Made by a program: the position numbers and the translations under genes. 35,521 nucleotides of DNA, taken from the NCBI GenBank assembly GCA_003640385.1, contig RCAB01000588.1:1-35521 (forward strand), written 5' to 3'. The DNA is from Setaria digitata (Eukaryota > Nematoda > Chromadorea > Rhabditida > Setariidae). Shown in pieces: positions 21,498 to 32,465 of the stretch. The notes beneath the pieces are model-generated. The model searched no databases, had not been told where the DNA came from, and worked only from the letters and a program-made list of their open reading frames with translations. Each line of letters starts with the position of its first letter. The first letter of the stretch is position 1.

Positions 21498-22968
21498 TCA
21501 CCATCATCATCATCATTATCATTATCATCTTTAGTTACTGATTCATTATCGATGTCAAGAATGTTTATAACATTTTGCAGTCGACCATTTTGCAAATTAA
21601 AAAAGCGCCTTCATTATCATTGCAATTTTTGTGAGCAAGGTTTCAGCTCTACTGATCGTTTTTTACGACATCTTCAGAAGCATTATTATTGTCTTCATTC
21701 AAATTTACTAACAAAAATTACTAAAATAGATGAACAAATGAAAATTAATGAACTGAGACAAGAACAATTCGCACCATCTGCTAATTTTACATCTGCCGAT
21801 AAAGAAATTGTACTTAAAACAAAGGTAAATTCAACCGATCAACAAGCAGTGAATAAGCAATTGAAATTTGTTGACTGTACCAATGAAACACGAACTGCTG
21901 TACTTGGGTATGTTTAAATGATTGAAAATTTAATTTAAATTAAATTGCAAAATAACTAGATTAAAAAATTTCAATTCCTCCAACATAGCATAAAAACATT
22001 TTCCATTTATTTCATTTTATTTTTATTCTTTATCACTTTTATTTGTCCTTTTTTTGGTAAGTTTGTTTTTTTCATATATATATAAAATATTTATCTATAT
22101 TTCTATTTATATTTATATATATCTGTTGATGAGACCAAAACGAAAAAGTAAATTTTAAATTTTTTCTAATTTTCCAGGTTGAATTTTCAAGTTACGATTT
22201 TTGAATACCATAATTAAATTTTTTTATTGAGTTTATAAATCATAACGTTTCATAATTGCCCACAATAAAGTTTTTTTTCGATTGAATCTGCAATTTGGAA
22301 AATTTCCCAATTGAATTTATTAAATTGTTAATCTTATAATGATGCAAAAGATGCATCCTCGCATTTCGAATTTCATTCTTAATTTATAATTTAGAAGTTT
22401 CAGTTGGAAATCTAAATTAAAAATTTTATCCTCAAATATTAGATTTTATAGTTTTTAATTGAGTAGCAGATCATTTTCATCTTTAAACATTATTCATCAA
22501 TAAAAATAGGTTGTTTAGCACCAGCAGGTGAGAATTTTGAATTAAAACATTAATTTTTATAAAATAAAATGAAATAAAACATTCCATTTTACACTTCCTA
22601 TTCATATTTTTGGAAATGGAATAAAAATTCCGAGATTAAACATGTAATTTCTATATGCTTTATGCTTATAATATATGAGCAATTGTTGTTTAACACTTTT
22701 TTGTCACTTTTTCTTATTCAAATATTAAAAAAAAAAGGAGGAAAATGAAAAAACCGAAATTATCAAATAATTCTCAAAATAAGATTTGCTTGAAATATAA
22801 TTACAATTTTCCATTTTCTTTTTCTCTTTCTCTTTCAGTTCATCATTTATTCAACTCACGGAAACACAACAATCACCGTATATATGCACCAAATGTGGTT
22901 ATAAGGCAATTAACAAAACCAAAGGATTACTTCATATAAAACTCCATGATAAGGCTGATAAATTGTAG
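19670..22968 (+). CDS. C2H2 zinc-finger protein with poly-Gln and poly-Ser tracts
   Basis: Probable nuclear DNA-binding protein; no orthologue recognised. The first exon follows an acceptor (TTTTTTATAG ending 19664) five bases before the ATG at 19670. It reads [16 protein letters not shown], 18 Gln (19718-19771) and a basic TPRKRRLDD stretch that could be a nuclear signal. Later exons join in phase: 20198-20362, 20527-20627, 20789-20858, 21369-21907 and 22839-22968 (TAG). The 21369 exon begins with a Ser-rich tract encoded by TCA repeats, then finger 1, CNFCEQGF...HLQKH (C-X2-C-X12-H-X3-H). The last exon carries finger 2, CTKCGYKA...HIKLH, of the same spacing. The junction between exon 1 and 20198 is unresolved: visible donors at 19794 and 19845 are phase 1, but 20198 needs phase 0. 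A small unseen exon or a sequence error is likely. An N-linked duplication overlaps the 21369 acceptor. Confidence 0.75.
19718..19771 (+). repeat. CAA/CAG repeat encoding 18 glutamines
   Basis: Eighteen in-frame glutamine codons, mostly CAA with two interrupting CAG, in the first exon of the zinc-finger gene. A length polymorphism would change the protein without shifting the frame. Confidence 0.95.
21204..21413. repeat. 104-bp near-identical duplication around an N, at the acceptor of the zinc-finger exon
   Basis: Copy 1 (21204-21307) and copy 2 (21310-21413) match from TTTAATTTAGTTTCTGC to AACAACACCA with one substitution (CACATTTT against CGCATTTT). The N at 21308 lies at the join. Both copies carry the splice acceptor (exon starts 21263 and 21369). 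An unmerged contig overlap is the likely cause, and the real genome probably has one copy. Confidence 0.85.
21400..21532 (+). repeat. TCA-rich trinucleotide tract encoding poly-Ser
   Basis: Imperfect TCA/CCA/TTA repeat inside the zinc-finger exon, read in the plus frame as Ser with some Pro, Leu, Val and Thr. The complementary strand shows an Asp-rich open frame, which is a by-product of the repeat. Confidence 0.9.
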
Positions 22969-24170
22969 CTTAAGCGAAATACGCTGCATGCTAATTCAAC
23001 GTGAATTTTTTTCAAATATTTGACGTAAACTTTTCAACTGTCTAACGTAGATTTTCCACAATAATGAAATTTATAGTTAGAGGTGTACTTAATTAAAACA
23101 TTCATTTAAAATTTTATTGAAATACTCGACTGAAACACTTAGTTTAATTAAGATATTTGATTTAAATTGGAACAAATACAATTGAGAGTAATAACAAGAA
23201 GAGGTCGAAAAGTGTAAATTGGAAAATTTGAAACAAACAAACTGTTTTTCCACTTTTCATTTTACCTCCATTTAGCCCTATCTTAAATTAGCATACAGTT
23301 TATAATTTAGTTTCAAAAATAAAAATTTGGAAATGTCAGTTTTTCAATAGACCGTCAATTTAATCATTAATTATTTGTGTTAATAGTTAATTTTTTTTAT
23401 ACCAACATATATTTTTTATATCAAATATCTGAAAATTCATCTCCTTTGATTTTTCCATTCATCGAATTTGCTGATCCGATCGTTTTGCTCCGATGAAATA
23501 ATATACATTTTTTTTTTTTTTTAATTATCCATTACTAAAATTAACACATTGTATTTTTTCTTACCATTTTCGTTGATTTTTCCATCAAATCATTCGAAAA
23601 AAAATGTTTAAATGAACCATAATTATATTATTGAATAACCACTAATTATTATTATTATTGTTATTATTATTATTATTGTTATTATTATTTAGAAAATATT
23701 CCTAAAATAATGATAAAACTTCTGTGATACATAATCATTGATCGACTCATCAAATTGTTGATATGTAGTGCACTTTGAAATGTTTTTAATCATTGTTATC
23801 TGTGATAAGAATGTGATAGATAAAAAAGAAAATATTGATCCAGATTAATAGTTGCAACATTTGAAAAATTTTTTTTTTATTCGATTTTGTTAAAAAAAAA
23901 AAGTATGAAATTGTTGAAATACTGGCTTATATATCGTATACAATATAGATAGAATGATTAATTAACCACAGATGTTTGCCTGTCAGCGATCGTTAATTAA
24001 TCAATAATGATCCATCATAGACGCATCGAAGTTTAAGTGATAAGAACTGCTAAATAAGCATCTTGATCATTATCGCTCACTGGTTGGATCTCCTGCCAAT
24101 TATTCGTTAAAATTCATTAACAATAATTATTATTATAATTGTAATTAATAATAATAATAATATTATCACT
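22969..24170. promoter_or_regulatory. Intergenic region upstream of lect-2
   Basis: 1.2 kb of AT-rich sequence with an ATT microsatellite at 23643-23690. A perfect 12-bp inverted repeat (TGATTAATTAAC at 23955-23966 and GTTAATTAATCA at 23992-24003, 25-bp spacer) lies about 170 bp before the lect-2 ATG. Its TAATTA cores resemble homeodomain sites. There is no AG acceptor close to the ATG, so this gene need not be trans-spliced near its start. Regulatory function is inferred. Confidence 0.35.
23643..23690. repeat. ATT microsatellite with GTT interruptions
   Basis: ATT trinucleotide run interrupted by two GTT units, in the intergenic region upstream of lect-2. Confidence 0.9.
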
Positions 24171-27100
24171 ATGTCATTCCTGAAATTATTATCCTTCATC
24201 TGTTCGTTCGTTATACTTTACACTAAAGGTTAGTCGACTTTTTTTCCTTTTTTTTTCGTTCTAAATATACAAATTCACTGAAGTAAAATAATACCAAAAA
24301 AAAAAAAAATCATGATTTCCTTTTACAATTTCATTGCAAAATATTTTTCATTGATTTCAAAATGACAAAATTTTCTGATATATCGAAAATCAATCTAAAT
24401 GAAAATTATGCAGGTATTACAGTTTGTATGAATAATTTATATATTATTGATTTTGTACTGAGAAAGTATCTTGAGAATTTCAAATGTAAAACTTTTAAAT
24501 AATGATCACAAATATAATGATTTTACTATCTTTTGCAAAAATTTTTTAGAACTAAATTCATTTTTCCTTGCAAATTTTTCAGTGTGATGAATTTTAATAA
24601 GAAGAAAATTAAAACTAAGATATTTTGGTTGAAAAAAAATAATCTAGTTGACAACTAATGGATGATTAAAAAAAACGAAAGAAAAAAAAACAAAGGCATT
24701 AATATTAGAAAGTTTTTAATTTGTTGAAATGAAATTCTGCCTGAAATTTAATTGAAATAAACAGGGAAAAGAAGAAAATTAATTTGTCGCATAAATGATA
24801 GTGCTGGACATTATTTCAGTATATAGTTTGGGATGTATGGGAAAGATATGCCAAGGCGACAGCAAAAATAAGTTAATTAAATGCGATGGCGAATTTTGCG
24901 GTAGTTTCAGAAGCAAAAGGTATAAAATGATCTAGTTGACAACTGATAAATATGATATGAAATGGAATTTATTTCATGCAATTCAACCAAAAAAAATTAA
25001 AAATTTTGCGATAAAAAATTACAATTAATTAGTTTCAAAAATTTATTAAAAGAAAACAAGCAAAAAAAAGGAATGAAAATGGTGTTAGAAATTTTCATTA
25101 TTAATTATAATTATAAGTTTGACTTACGTAATAAATAATTTATTGAATTCTTTAAATAACTGATAAAACTTATCAATTTTATCAGACGTGATGGACTGTT
25201 GCATGAAGCGGTTGACGTGGAATGCTCACCACAAAGTGAAATATATGCGCCATTTGACGGTGAACTTTACTTCTGGAAACCGTTCGGAAATCACGAAAAT
25301 TATGAATGCGCTGATGAAGGTGTACGAATTGAAGGAACAGGTCAATGGCAAGGTAAGAAAGAATTACAGACATTTGCCGTGAGTGGAAATATTTAGCATT
25401 AATGTGGAAATAAAATTAAATTAAAGTAGGGTAGTAATTATTAGTGTAAAACTTAAACTCTTTATAAAATTTTCAAAATGATTTCTCGAAAATCTCTATA
25501 ACTAAGTAAAGCATGTCTAGTATCAGCTATTTAATTTATTTTTTAACTAGTTGTAGTTAAATCAAATGTTACCGTAAGCATTCAAATGCATCAATAATTT
25601 ATCTAATTTTAATTATTAATATATTTTGGAAATAAAAGTTATACAAAAAAAAATGGACAGTTTAGCGCATCCTATCATTAATTACAATTATAGACATTTC
25701 TTAGTTTCAAAATATTTCCATATATAACATTTGGCAAAATTGAAAATATCATCCACAATAATTAATTTTAGTAAAGTCAGAAATATTTTTAGTTTTAATT
25801 ATCAATAATATTTTCAGGCTATCACGTACTAATCGCATCGATATCATTGGATTTTTTTGGTGGACGCGTAAAAAAAGGTGATCGAATTGGAATTGCAAAA
25901 GATCATCGTTGCATATATTTGGATGATGACAGTGATCCATATATTCGATTGCAGCTATTCAAGCAAGGACGACCAATTGATCCGACGTTTCATCTTTGGA
26001 ACTGTAACTTTTTCTTTCGCCACATTTGGAAATTAAATTAGAAAAAGAAAGAATGATAATTGATTTGATGATATTAGCATGGAAAAAATTTTTGTTTTAT
26101 TCATTAGTTTTTTTCTTTTTGGTAAGTTATTCCAATTAAAATAAAATTACTTAAAATTGAAATAAGCATGGCTGTTTCTCCCTCTCTCTTTCTCTCCCTC
26201 TCTTTCTCCCTCTCTCTTTCTCCCCCTCTCTTTTTCCTCCTCTCTTTCTCCCCCTCTCTTTCTCCCTCTCTTTCTCCCTCTCTCTTTTTCCTCCTCTCTT
26301 TCTCCCCCTCTCTTTCTCCCTCTCTTTCTCCCTCTCTCTATCTGAATCATTAAGTAATAGAAATAAATTTAAGACAAAACATTACAGGCATGTGTACTGG
26401 ACAAATCTGTGAATCAAATCCAAAAAACGAACTATTAGGCGAACCATTTAAATATGATAGGTATTTTATCAATTTTTTTTTTTTTACACAATCTTCCAAA
26501 TGCATTTTCGTTGTAGAAAAGTTTGGAAGTTTCAAAATTTGAATTTCTCTTTTTTTTTTTTTTTTTCTTTTTTCCGAATAAAAAATTTTGAATTTAATTC
26601 TTGTGATGGACATTTTTCAGTCGATATAATGCAGTACGTGGTTGGGATATTAAATGTCCAAAAATACAAGATGATGATGAAGAGGTGAAAAAAGCTTTAC
26701 TGTGAAATATTTGTTAAAAGTAAAAAAGGAAAAAAAATTATAATCTGTTTTTGGTATGAAATTTAAATTTTAATAATTTGGAATTGATCATCCTAACAAG
26801 TTGCATGAGCAAAATCTGTTGCACTTAACTGCTAAAAATTAATATCCCTTTTATTTTTAAATTTTATTTATTTATTTATTTTTTTTTTTTTGAAATTTCG
26901 GTATATATTTTCAAACTAATACATTGTTAAATTTAGTCATATTAAAGTGATCATATGTGGACAAACATCTATTAGTATTACGGTGTAATCTTCCATTCCT
27001 TTCCACCATTCATGTTTTATTTTTATTTCTGAAAATGAATTTTTTTTTTTTTTTTTGTTGCAGGAATTACGTGTACCAGATATCTATTCACCAATTGATG

Positions 27101-27824
27101 CTAAAATTATCGGACGTAGTCGTTTATATGCTATTCAGGGTGTTTATACTGGTTGTGATAATAACGGCGTGGTACTCATTGGTACTGGTGATTGGACAGG
27201 TAAATTTTCAAAATGAAAACTTTAATTTAGAAATTTATACTTTACTGGTTGTAATGTTTGAATAAAATTTATGTGTGGAAATTTATTTGAGTTTTGTTAA
27301 AAATTTATAGTTTATCAGTTATACTATTTAGATTACGAAGTTATACTGTACAATGTACGTTATCGTGATCAACTTCTGGGATCACAGCGTGTTGTACAGG
27401 GTGAACCAATAGCAACACGACTCGACTGTGATGATTCGCCGGATTCGGTATTTATGGAAGTAAATTTTATTCAATATCTTAAATTTAAAACTAAATAAAT
27501 TACGATTTAAATGAAAAGAATGTGCCAAAAAATAATTCATTTAATCAAAATTAACCAATAACATATTGCCAATTTTCATAAATTTCATTCTTTCACTTAA
27601 ACTAACTAAATTTACTAAGCCTATGTGAATCAATTTTTTTTTTTCCTCACTGTTATAATCTTCAAAAAAAAAAAAAAAAAAGAAAAAAACAGATAAATGA
27701 AAGAAATTGTACTGAAAGAAACAGTTTGGTATTATTTTAGGTTCGTTATCGTGGCATTGTTGTGGATATAAGCGAAATGATTTCAGCAAAAATGTGCCGC
27801 ATACCAGAATTTCCACCCAAATGA
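24171..27824 (+). CDS. lect-2: Secreted protein with two LECT2/M23-like domains (9 exons)
   Basis: Probable orthologue of C. elegans LECT-2, a secreted chemotaxin-2-like protein that acts with SAX-7, MNR-1 and DMA-1 in sensory dendrite patterning. Exons: 24171-24228, 24820-24919, 25186-25352, 25818-26003, 26388-26460, 26621-26684, 27064-27199, 27332-27459 and 27741-27824. All are GT-AG and in phase, giving 331 residues. The start MSFLKLLSFICSFVILY is a signal peptide. Domain 1 (about 25-171) has ICQGDS, CDGEFCGSF, LLHEAVDVECSPQSEIYAPF, GVRIEGTG and VKKGDRIGIA. Domain 2 (about 171-331) repeats the layout with ICESNP, GWDIKC, IYSPIDAKI, GVVLIGTG and VVQGEPIA. Of the LECT2/M23 zinc ligands, domain 1 keeps His59 and Asp63, but the HxH element is replaced by YIRLQ. 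Domain 2 keeps only Asp204. Peptidase activity is therefore unlikely. Orthology rests on family resemblance and worm gene content; the fold call is firmer than the symbol. Confidence 0.85.
26177..26341. repeat. Polypyrimidine minisatellite in lect-2 intron 4
   Basis: About 165 bp of almost pure C/T on the plus strand, made of CTCTCTTT, CTCCC and TTTTTCCTCC blocks. One block order (CTCTTTTTCCTCCTCTCTTT onward) appears twice, about 70 bp apart. Long homopurine-homopyrimidine tracts of this type can form triplex (H-DNA) structures. Both strands are open in one frame only because of the repeat. Confidence 0.9.
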
Positions 27825-30157
27825 ATAAGAATAAGAAAAAAAAATTTGCTTCCATTCAAAATTTCCTACTCATTTTATGTTTTTCTTTTTTATCAATCCA
27901 AAATATTATGGTAGGTTCATTCTGAATTAATTCTTCAACATCCACTTCATCGCCTTCCTCTTTCCTTTTTGAATCATATTAGTATGGATGATAAATTTAC
28001 ATATGCAAATAAATTTCTTCTTTCTTTCGAGAAGATGAATAAATCGATAAGATTAATGATAAAATGACGATATTCCAGCCTTTAAATGGACTTTTGTCTT
28101 TCGGAACTTGTAGGATTTATGATAGGGACAAGAAAAAATTCATGCGATAATGTAGTTTAGTTAAAAAAAAAAAACGACTTGATTGATACCAGTACAGCAA
28201 ATTAAATACTGTTTGGGATGGCTTTCCTGAAATTATCAATAATGCAATTAAAAGCTGCAGAGAAGTCGATTATTTCAAGCTATCGATTTATTCATAATTC
28301 AGATTGCTAATCAGTAACACTGATAATCAGTGTAAATAAAATTGCTAATGCACACAGATGACATAGGATGATTTAGTGATCGATTTCATGAAGCAAAGGA
28401 ATCTAAACAAACATGCGATCATCTGGAATATGTTGACTGATTACTTCGTGATAGCCCCTATCATAGAGTATTATAGCGGATTATACTTGAATCATCATTA
28501 GTTAGTAATAAAGAGAGAGACAATAAATTCTTGATGGATGATTATCGAGAAAGACTTTCTTTTTATGCTTTTTTTTTTCTTCTATAACTTTTGTCATCCA
28601 TTTATTTATTAAATCCTTTTTTTATAACTAATAACAATGAATTGTTTCATTCTCTGATAATTTTGAAGTATAATGATGATAAGTATCCCCGAATAGGGAA
28701 AGAAAAAATAGCAAGTCAGTAGTCCATAGCTTTTTGCTTAAGAAATAGCGAAACAAAGCAAAAATGGACCTCTTTTTCAAACTTACTTTATCAGAAATGT
28801 TCGAAAAAATAATGCTAATAATTAACTCAGTATATGAGTGACAGTTTCTCAAGAAAATATAATAAAATTAGTGCAATACTGAGCTTTTTGCATTTTCTTT
28901 TCATCCATTATCCCAGCTAAGTTTATTACTAGATTTTTCAATGTGTACAGTTCTCAATTATTGGATGGAGTAAGAAAATTAATAAAATAAGGGGAAAAAA
29001 AGATGCAAAATAAAGTAATAAAAATGTAGAAATTAACAAATTATTGCAGCATTCAGCGATAAGCCAATCCTTAAATCATATTCGATCTTCTCAAAGCATG
29101 TTGAAACTAATTACTATCATTTCTCAATACAGTATCATCAAGCCACTTTGTTTGCCGTGATCGACTTAATTTTACCTCTGATTGATGGATAATTTTGACG
29201 ATTCATCCTTCAACTTCTCCACTTCCAATGGATAATTTCGAGGATTTACTCTTCAGTTTGGAAGAAGGAACATCTAATTCCTCTCACTTCTCCCTTACTT
29301 CAGCTCCTCTTCCAAGACCATTACTATACTCATCTATCCTTTTCTTGTTCATTTTCTAATGAAACTGTAAATTTCAGCATCGTAATGTAAGGAAACTAAT
29401 TCTTGCAACAATGAAACATAAACCAATCGAAGCAATGATCCATGCTTGGCAGGATCTGATTATTCATATATCAGTGCTTTACATTTACTCAGTTACATTT
29501 AATTAGGCAAACTGATGCAAATTAAAAGGAACCACCCGAAAAAAAGCATACAACTTACGACTTACACCGAACACCCAAACATTCCTACTATGTAGAGAAA
29601 AAATTTATTTTCTGCTACGTTGACAGAAATGGTTCAAAATTTCAAAAATTCATCAACTCTAAGTTTAATTTTGTCCAGTGCCAGAAGAATGTTTGCAAAA
29701 CTTTTTTAAGCATAAATGCCATAGGGGTGTAATCAACAGTGATCAACTTTTGCCTTTCAGTAGGGTGTATTTAACACTGATAAATTATCATTTTGATATG
29801 AAATGTGCTTTTTATTGATTTGATCTTATTGAGCAGTTGCTAAATGTTTTATTAATGTAGAATTATAAGATGGCATTTAAACTGTTACATGTGTAATCAT
29901 TTTACATAATATTGATATTTCATCTTCTTGACTGACTTTTTTTTTTCATTTATTGGTCATCAAGTAATAGAAGAGTTGTAGTCACTTATATTGAATGACC
30001 AAAATTTTCCAATAGTTATCTCTTTTTTTTTTTTTTTTTCAGCATTAAATTGTGATCTCAGGTTTAATTAAGAGTATCTGGATTAGTATCTCTGATTGGA
30101 GGTTGCGCCTTTCAGGTTCTCTCTTTGGGAAATATTTGATATTGTTATGTTGTTTAG
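27825..30157. other. 2.3-kb intergenic region
   Basis: lect-2 3' flank and DUSP upstream region. It holds a perfect 17-bp palindrome (ACACTGATAATCAGTGT, 28317-28333). An imperfect tandem pair of ATGGATAATTT segments lies at 29185 and 29228 (43-bp period). The second opens a 43-codon frame (29228-29359: MDNFEDLLFSLEEGTSNSS, then hydrophobic) of doubtful meaning. No recognised gene. Confidence 0.45.
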
Positions 30158-30175
30158 GTGTTAAGAATATACTCA

Positions 30176-30507
30176 ATGCAAGATGTCGGACAAATAAACA
30201 AACGAGAACGAAGCGTAAAAGCGTTAATTGAATGGAGAAGTCGAAGTTGGTATGGGATGACCGAAGTTCTTCCATATTTGTATCTGGGTGGTTTACGTGA
30301 TGCGAATGATGCCGAGCAACTTAAAGAAAAAAAGGCAAATATTTTTCACATTTTACTTATATATGAGCTTACAATTCCACCTCTACTTTTTTTTTGTCCT
30401 AACTTTTTCATTTTCACTTAAATTAATTTTAATTTCATAGTGGATATTTTATTTTGCTGCTAAACACAAATTATTACTTCAAAAAAGTATTGTTTAATGT
30501 TTCATTT

Positions 30508-30556
<49 letters not shown>

Positions 30557-31858
30557 NCTTATAGCATTGTTCTATTTACTGCACGTGTATTGATATCTTT
30601 GACATGCACAACTTCAAATTTCCTACTATTTTTACCAGTTATATTACGAGCATTGTCATCCAATTGAGATGGCACTTGTATTCGTTCTCTTTTTTGAAAA
30701 TGACAATTTTGAGAGGTCAGTATTGATATGTCTTAGCGAGTGCAGTATATTTGTACGTATGATAGAAATAAGATAATATATTTATGTCAGATCAGTTATG
30801 TGGTATCGATACATGAACTGAATGGTCGTGTTGGCGGTGCTTCAAAAGACCTGACTGTTTTACGCATACATATAGCTGATATGCCTGAAGCAAACATCAG
30901 CGAATATTTCTCCAAAGCTGTTTCATTTATCCATCGTGCTCGTCTATCAAAGAGTAAGTATTCAAAATTATTATAACGGTAGCTACTAATTTACTGAGTA
31001 CATGGAAAAATAAGTTTGTTCTGTGTATTGTGCTTTTTGTTCGCATCTTCGAAAATTTTTTCTAAGATAATTTTCCTGCATTTCTAATAATAGATTCTTC
31101 ACAATGTAAATGAGACAAGTATTGAATAGTACTGTGACATGATTTTCAGAATCTGTTCTTGTCCACTGCATTGCTGGAGTGAGTCGTAGTGTATGTGTTG
31201 TAGCAGCGTATCTTATCGTTGCTTGTGATATGAATTATGCTGCTGCTTTAGCATACATTGTTAGTAAACGACCCTGTGCTAATCCTAATTTTGGGTTTCG
31301 TATGCAGCTTAGCGAATATGCTGAAAAGGTTGGATGTTGCTTTACATTTAGATTAATTTCTGTACATGTTCTTTAGAAAGCAATGAATATTTGAAGAAGT
31401 CCATTTTTTTCCTCTATTTATTTGTTTACTTATTTAATTATATGCCTATTTATTGGTTTATTTGTTCACATATTTACTCATTTGTTTATTTATTTATTTA
31501 TTTTCTGTCTATTCATTGGCCTATTTTTATTGATTTATTGAACTTTTCATTTATTAACTTAATATTTCTCAAATCACTCTCATCGACTATATATTTATAG
31601 AAAGCTGCGTCAGAGGGAATAATAATGAGGAGCGAATTCGACAGCGAGGCATTTGATGAAATGAAAGCTAATGATAAAAAAGTGCTGCTACTGGACTGCT
31701 CAGTACCTGTTGTCTCAGATAAAACAGTTGTTTGTGCAAAAACGAAATCTTCATCTCCTAATACCTCCACAAAGAGTATTTATTTATTTAAGTTCATGAA
31801 TACGAGAACTTCACTTATATCTCGTCAGTCGACCATCGCGGCAGAGATTACCATTTAA
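30176..31858 (+). CDS. Dual-specificity phosphatase, DUSP22/DUSP15 group (4 exons)
   Basis: Removes phosphate from Ser/Thr/Tyr of signalling proteins; mammalian relatives act on JNK and Src-family pathways. Exons are 30176-30334, 30791-30953, 31150-31328 and 31601-31858, giving 252 residues. The core begins GMTEVLPYLYLGGLRDANDAEQL. The general acid is Asp83 in IHIADMPEANI. The P-loop is VHCIAGVSRS with catalytic Cys114 and Arg120, and CANPNFGFRMQL is the family's downstream motif. Exon 1 ends at AAG followed by GCAAAT. Exon 2 starts after TTTATGTCAG, and only this join gives the family sequence EKK-ISYVVSIHE, so intron 1 appears to be GC-AG. The other introns are GT-AG. The ATG at 30176 follows an acceptor (TTGTTTAG ending 30157). 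It gives about 26 residues in place of the MGN myristoylation start of mammalian relatives. The C-terminal 85 residues match nothing known to me. Confidence 0.88.
30510..30557. repeat. Poly-T run of 47 ending in an N, in DUSP intron 1
   Basis: Homopolymer T from 30510 to 30556 followed by an N at 30557; the true length is uncertain. It lies within the GC-AG intron. Confidence 0.95.
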
Positions 31859-32256
31859 ACTGGGCAGTAATTGCTGGATTTTAAAACACAGCTTTACTTT
31901 TTGTAGCTTTGTCTTACAGGAATCTCATTTAAGCGCTTTCTGACAATGCTCAATTGGAAATAAATTGCAGAAGGATGCGTTGACTGTGCGGGATACCAAT
32001 ATAACACATTGGATAAATCGGCTATTTTTTGCGATAGTGATATCAGTTTCATTGATCAGTAAATCCATTGTATCCAACAATAATTTGCTCTGGATTTGAT
32101 GCTCTACGTTGTAAAGATTGTCAAATAATTTGGTTCTATAATCTTTTTTTTTTTTGAATAATAAATTAATGTTGAATAATAACAATGAGACATAAGTGAT
32201 CGGGAGACGGAGACAATTCAAGTGAAGATTTTGTTGTTTAGTGTAAGGTACTGTCA

Positions 32257-32465
32257 GGCAATTTCATTAATAGGCTTTTATGTGATGTAAGAAATCTGAT
32301 GTTTGGAATGCCTCTAGAAATTCAGTAATATAATATAATGTTATGCTTATCTGTACTTTTTGACATTGCTGGAGAGCGTAATATTATATTATATTACTGA
32401 ATTTCTAGAAGCATTCCAAACATCAGATTTTTTACATTACATAAAAGCCTATTAATGAAATTGCC
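32257..32465. repeat. Inverted repeat with 90-bp arms and a 29-bp loop
   Basis: The left arm (32257-32346, from GGCAATTTCATTAATAGGC) and right arm (32376-32465, ending GCCTATTAATGAAATTGCC) are complementary at 85 of 90 positions, with no gaps. All five differences are transitions, and four become G-U pairs in a plus-strand transcript. No target-site duplication or transposase is visible. Candidates are a foldback/MITE-type element or a long hairpin RNA source. Confidence 0.9.

Noticed and set aside
21365..21595. Asp-rich minus-strand frame
   Set aside because: It is the complement of the TCA trinucleotide tract inside the zinc-finger exon; the plus frame has splice sites and zinc fingers.
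26147..26353. Arg/Glu/Gly-rich minus frame and Ser/Leu/Pro-rich plus frame
   Set aside because: Both arise from the polypyrimidine minisatellite within lect-2 intron 4.
27541..27855. 104-codon minus frame overlapping the last lect-2 exon
   Set aside because: Antisense to a well-supported exon and dominated by poly-Phe from A/T runs.
28317..28333. 17-bp perfect palindrome ACACTGATAATCAGTGT
   Set aside because: Real but short and isolated in intergenic DNA; too weak alone to call a binding site.
31925..32221. 98-codon minus-strand frame downstream of the DUSP gene
   Set aside because: Composition is AT-driven, there is no recognised motif or splice support, and no resemblance to a known family.
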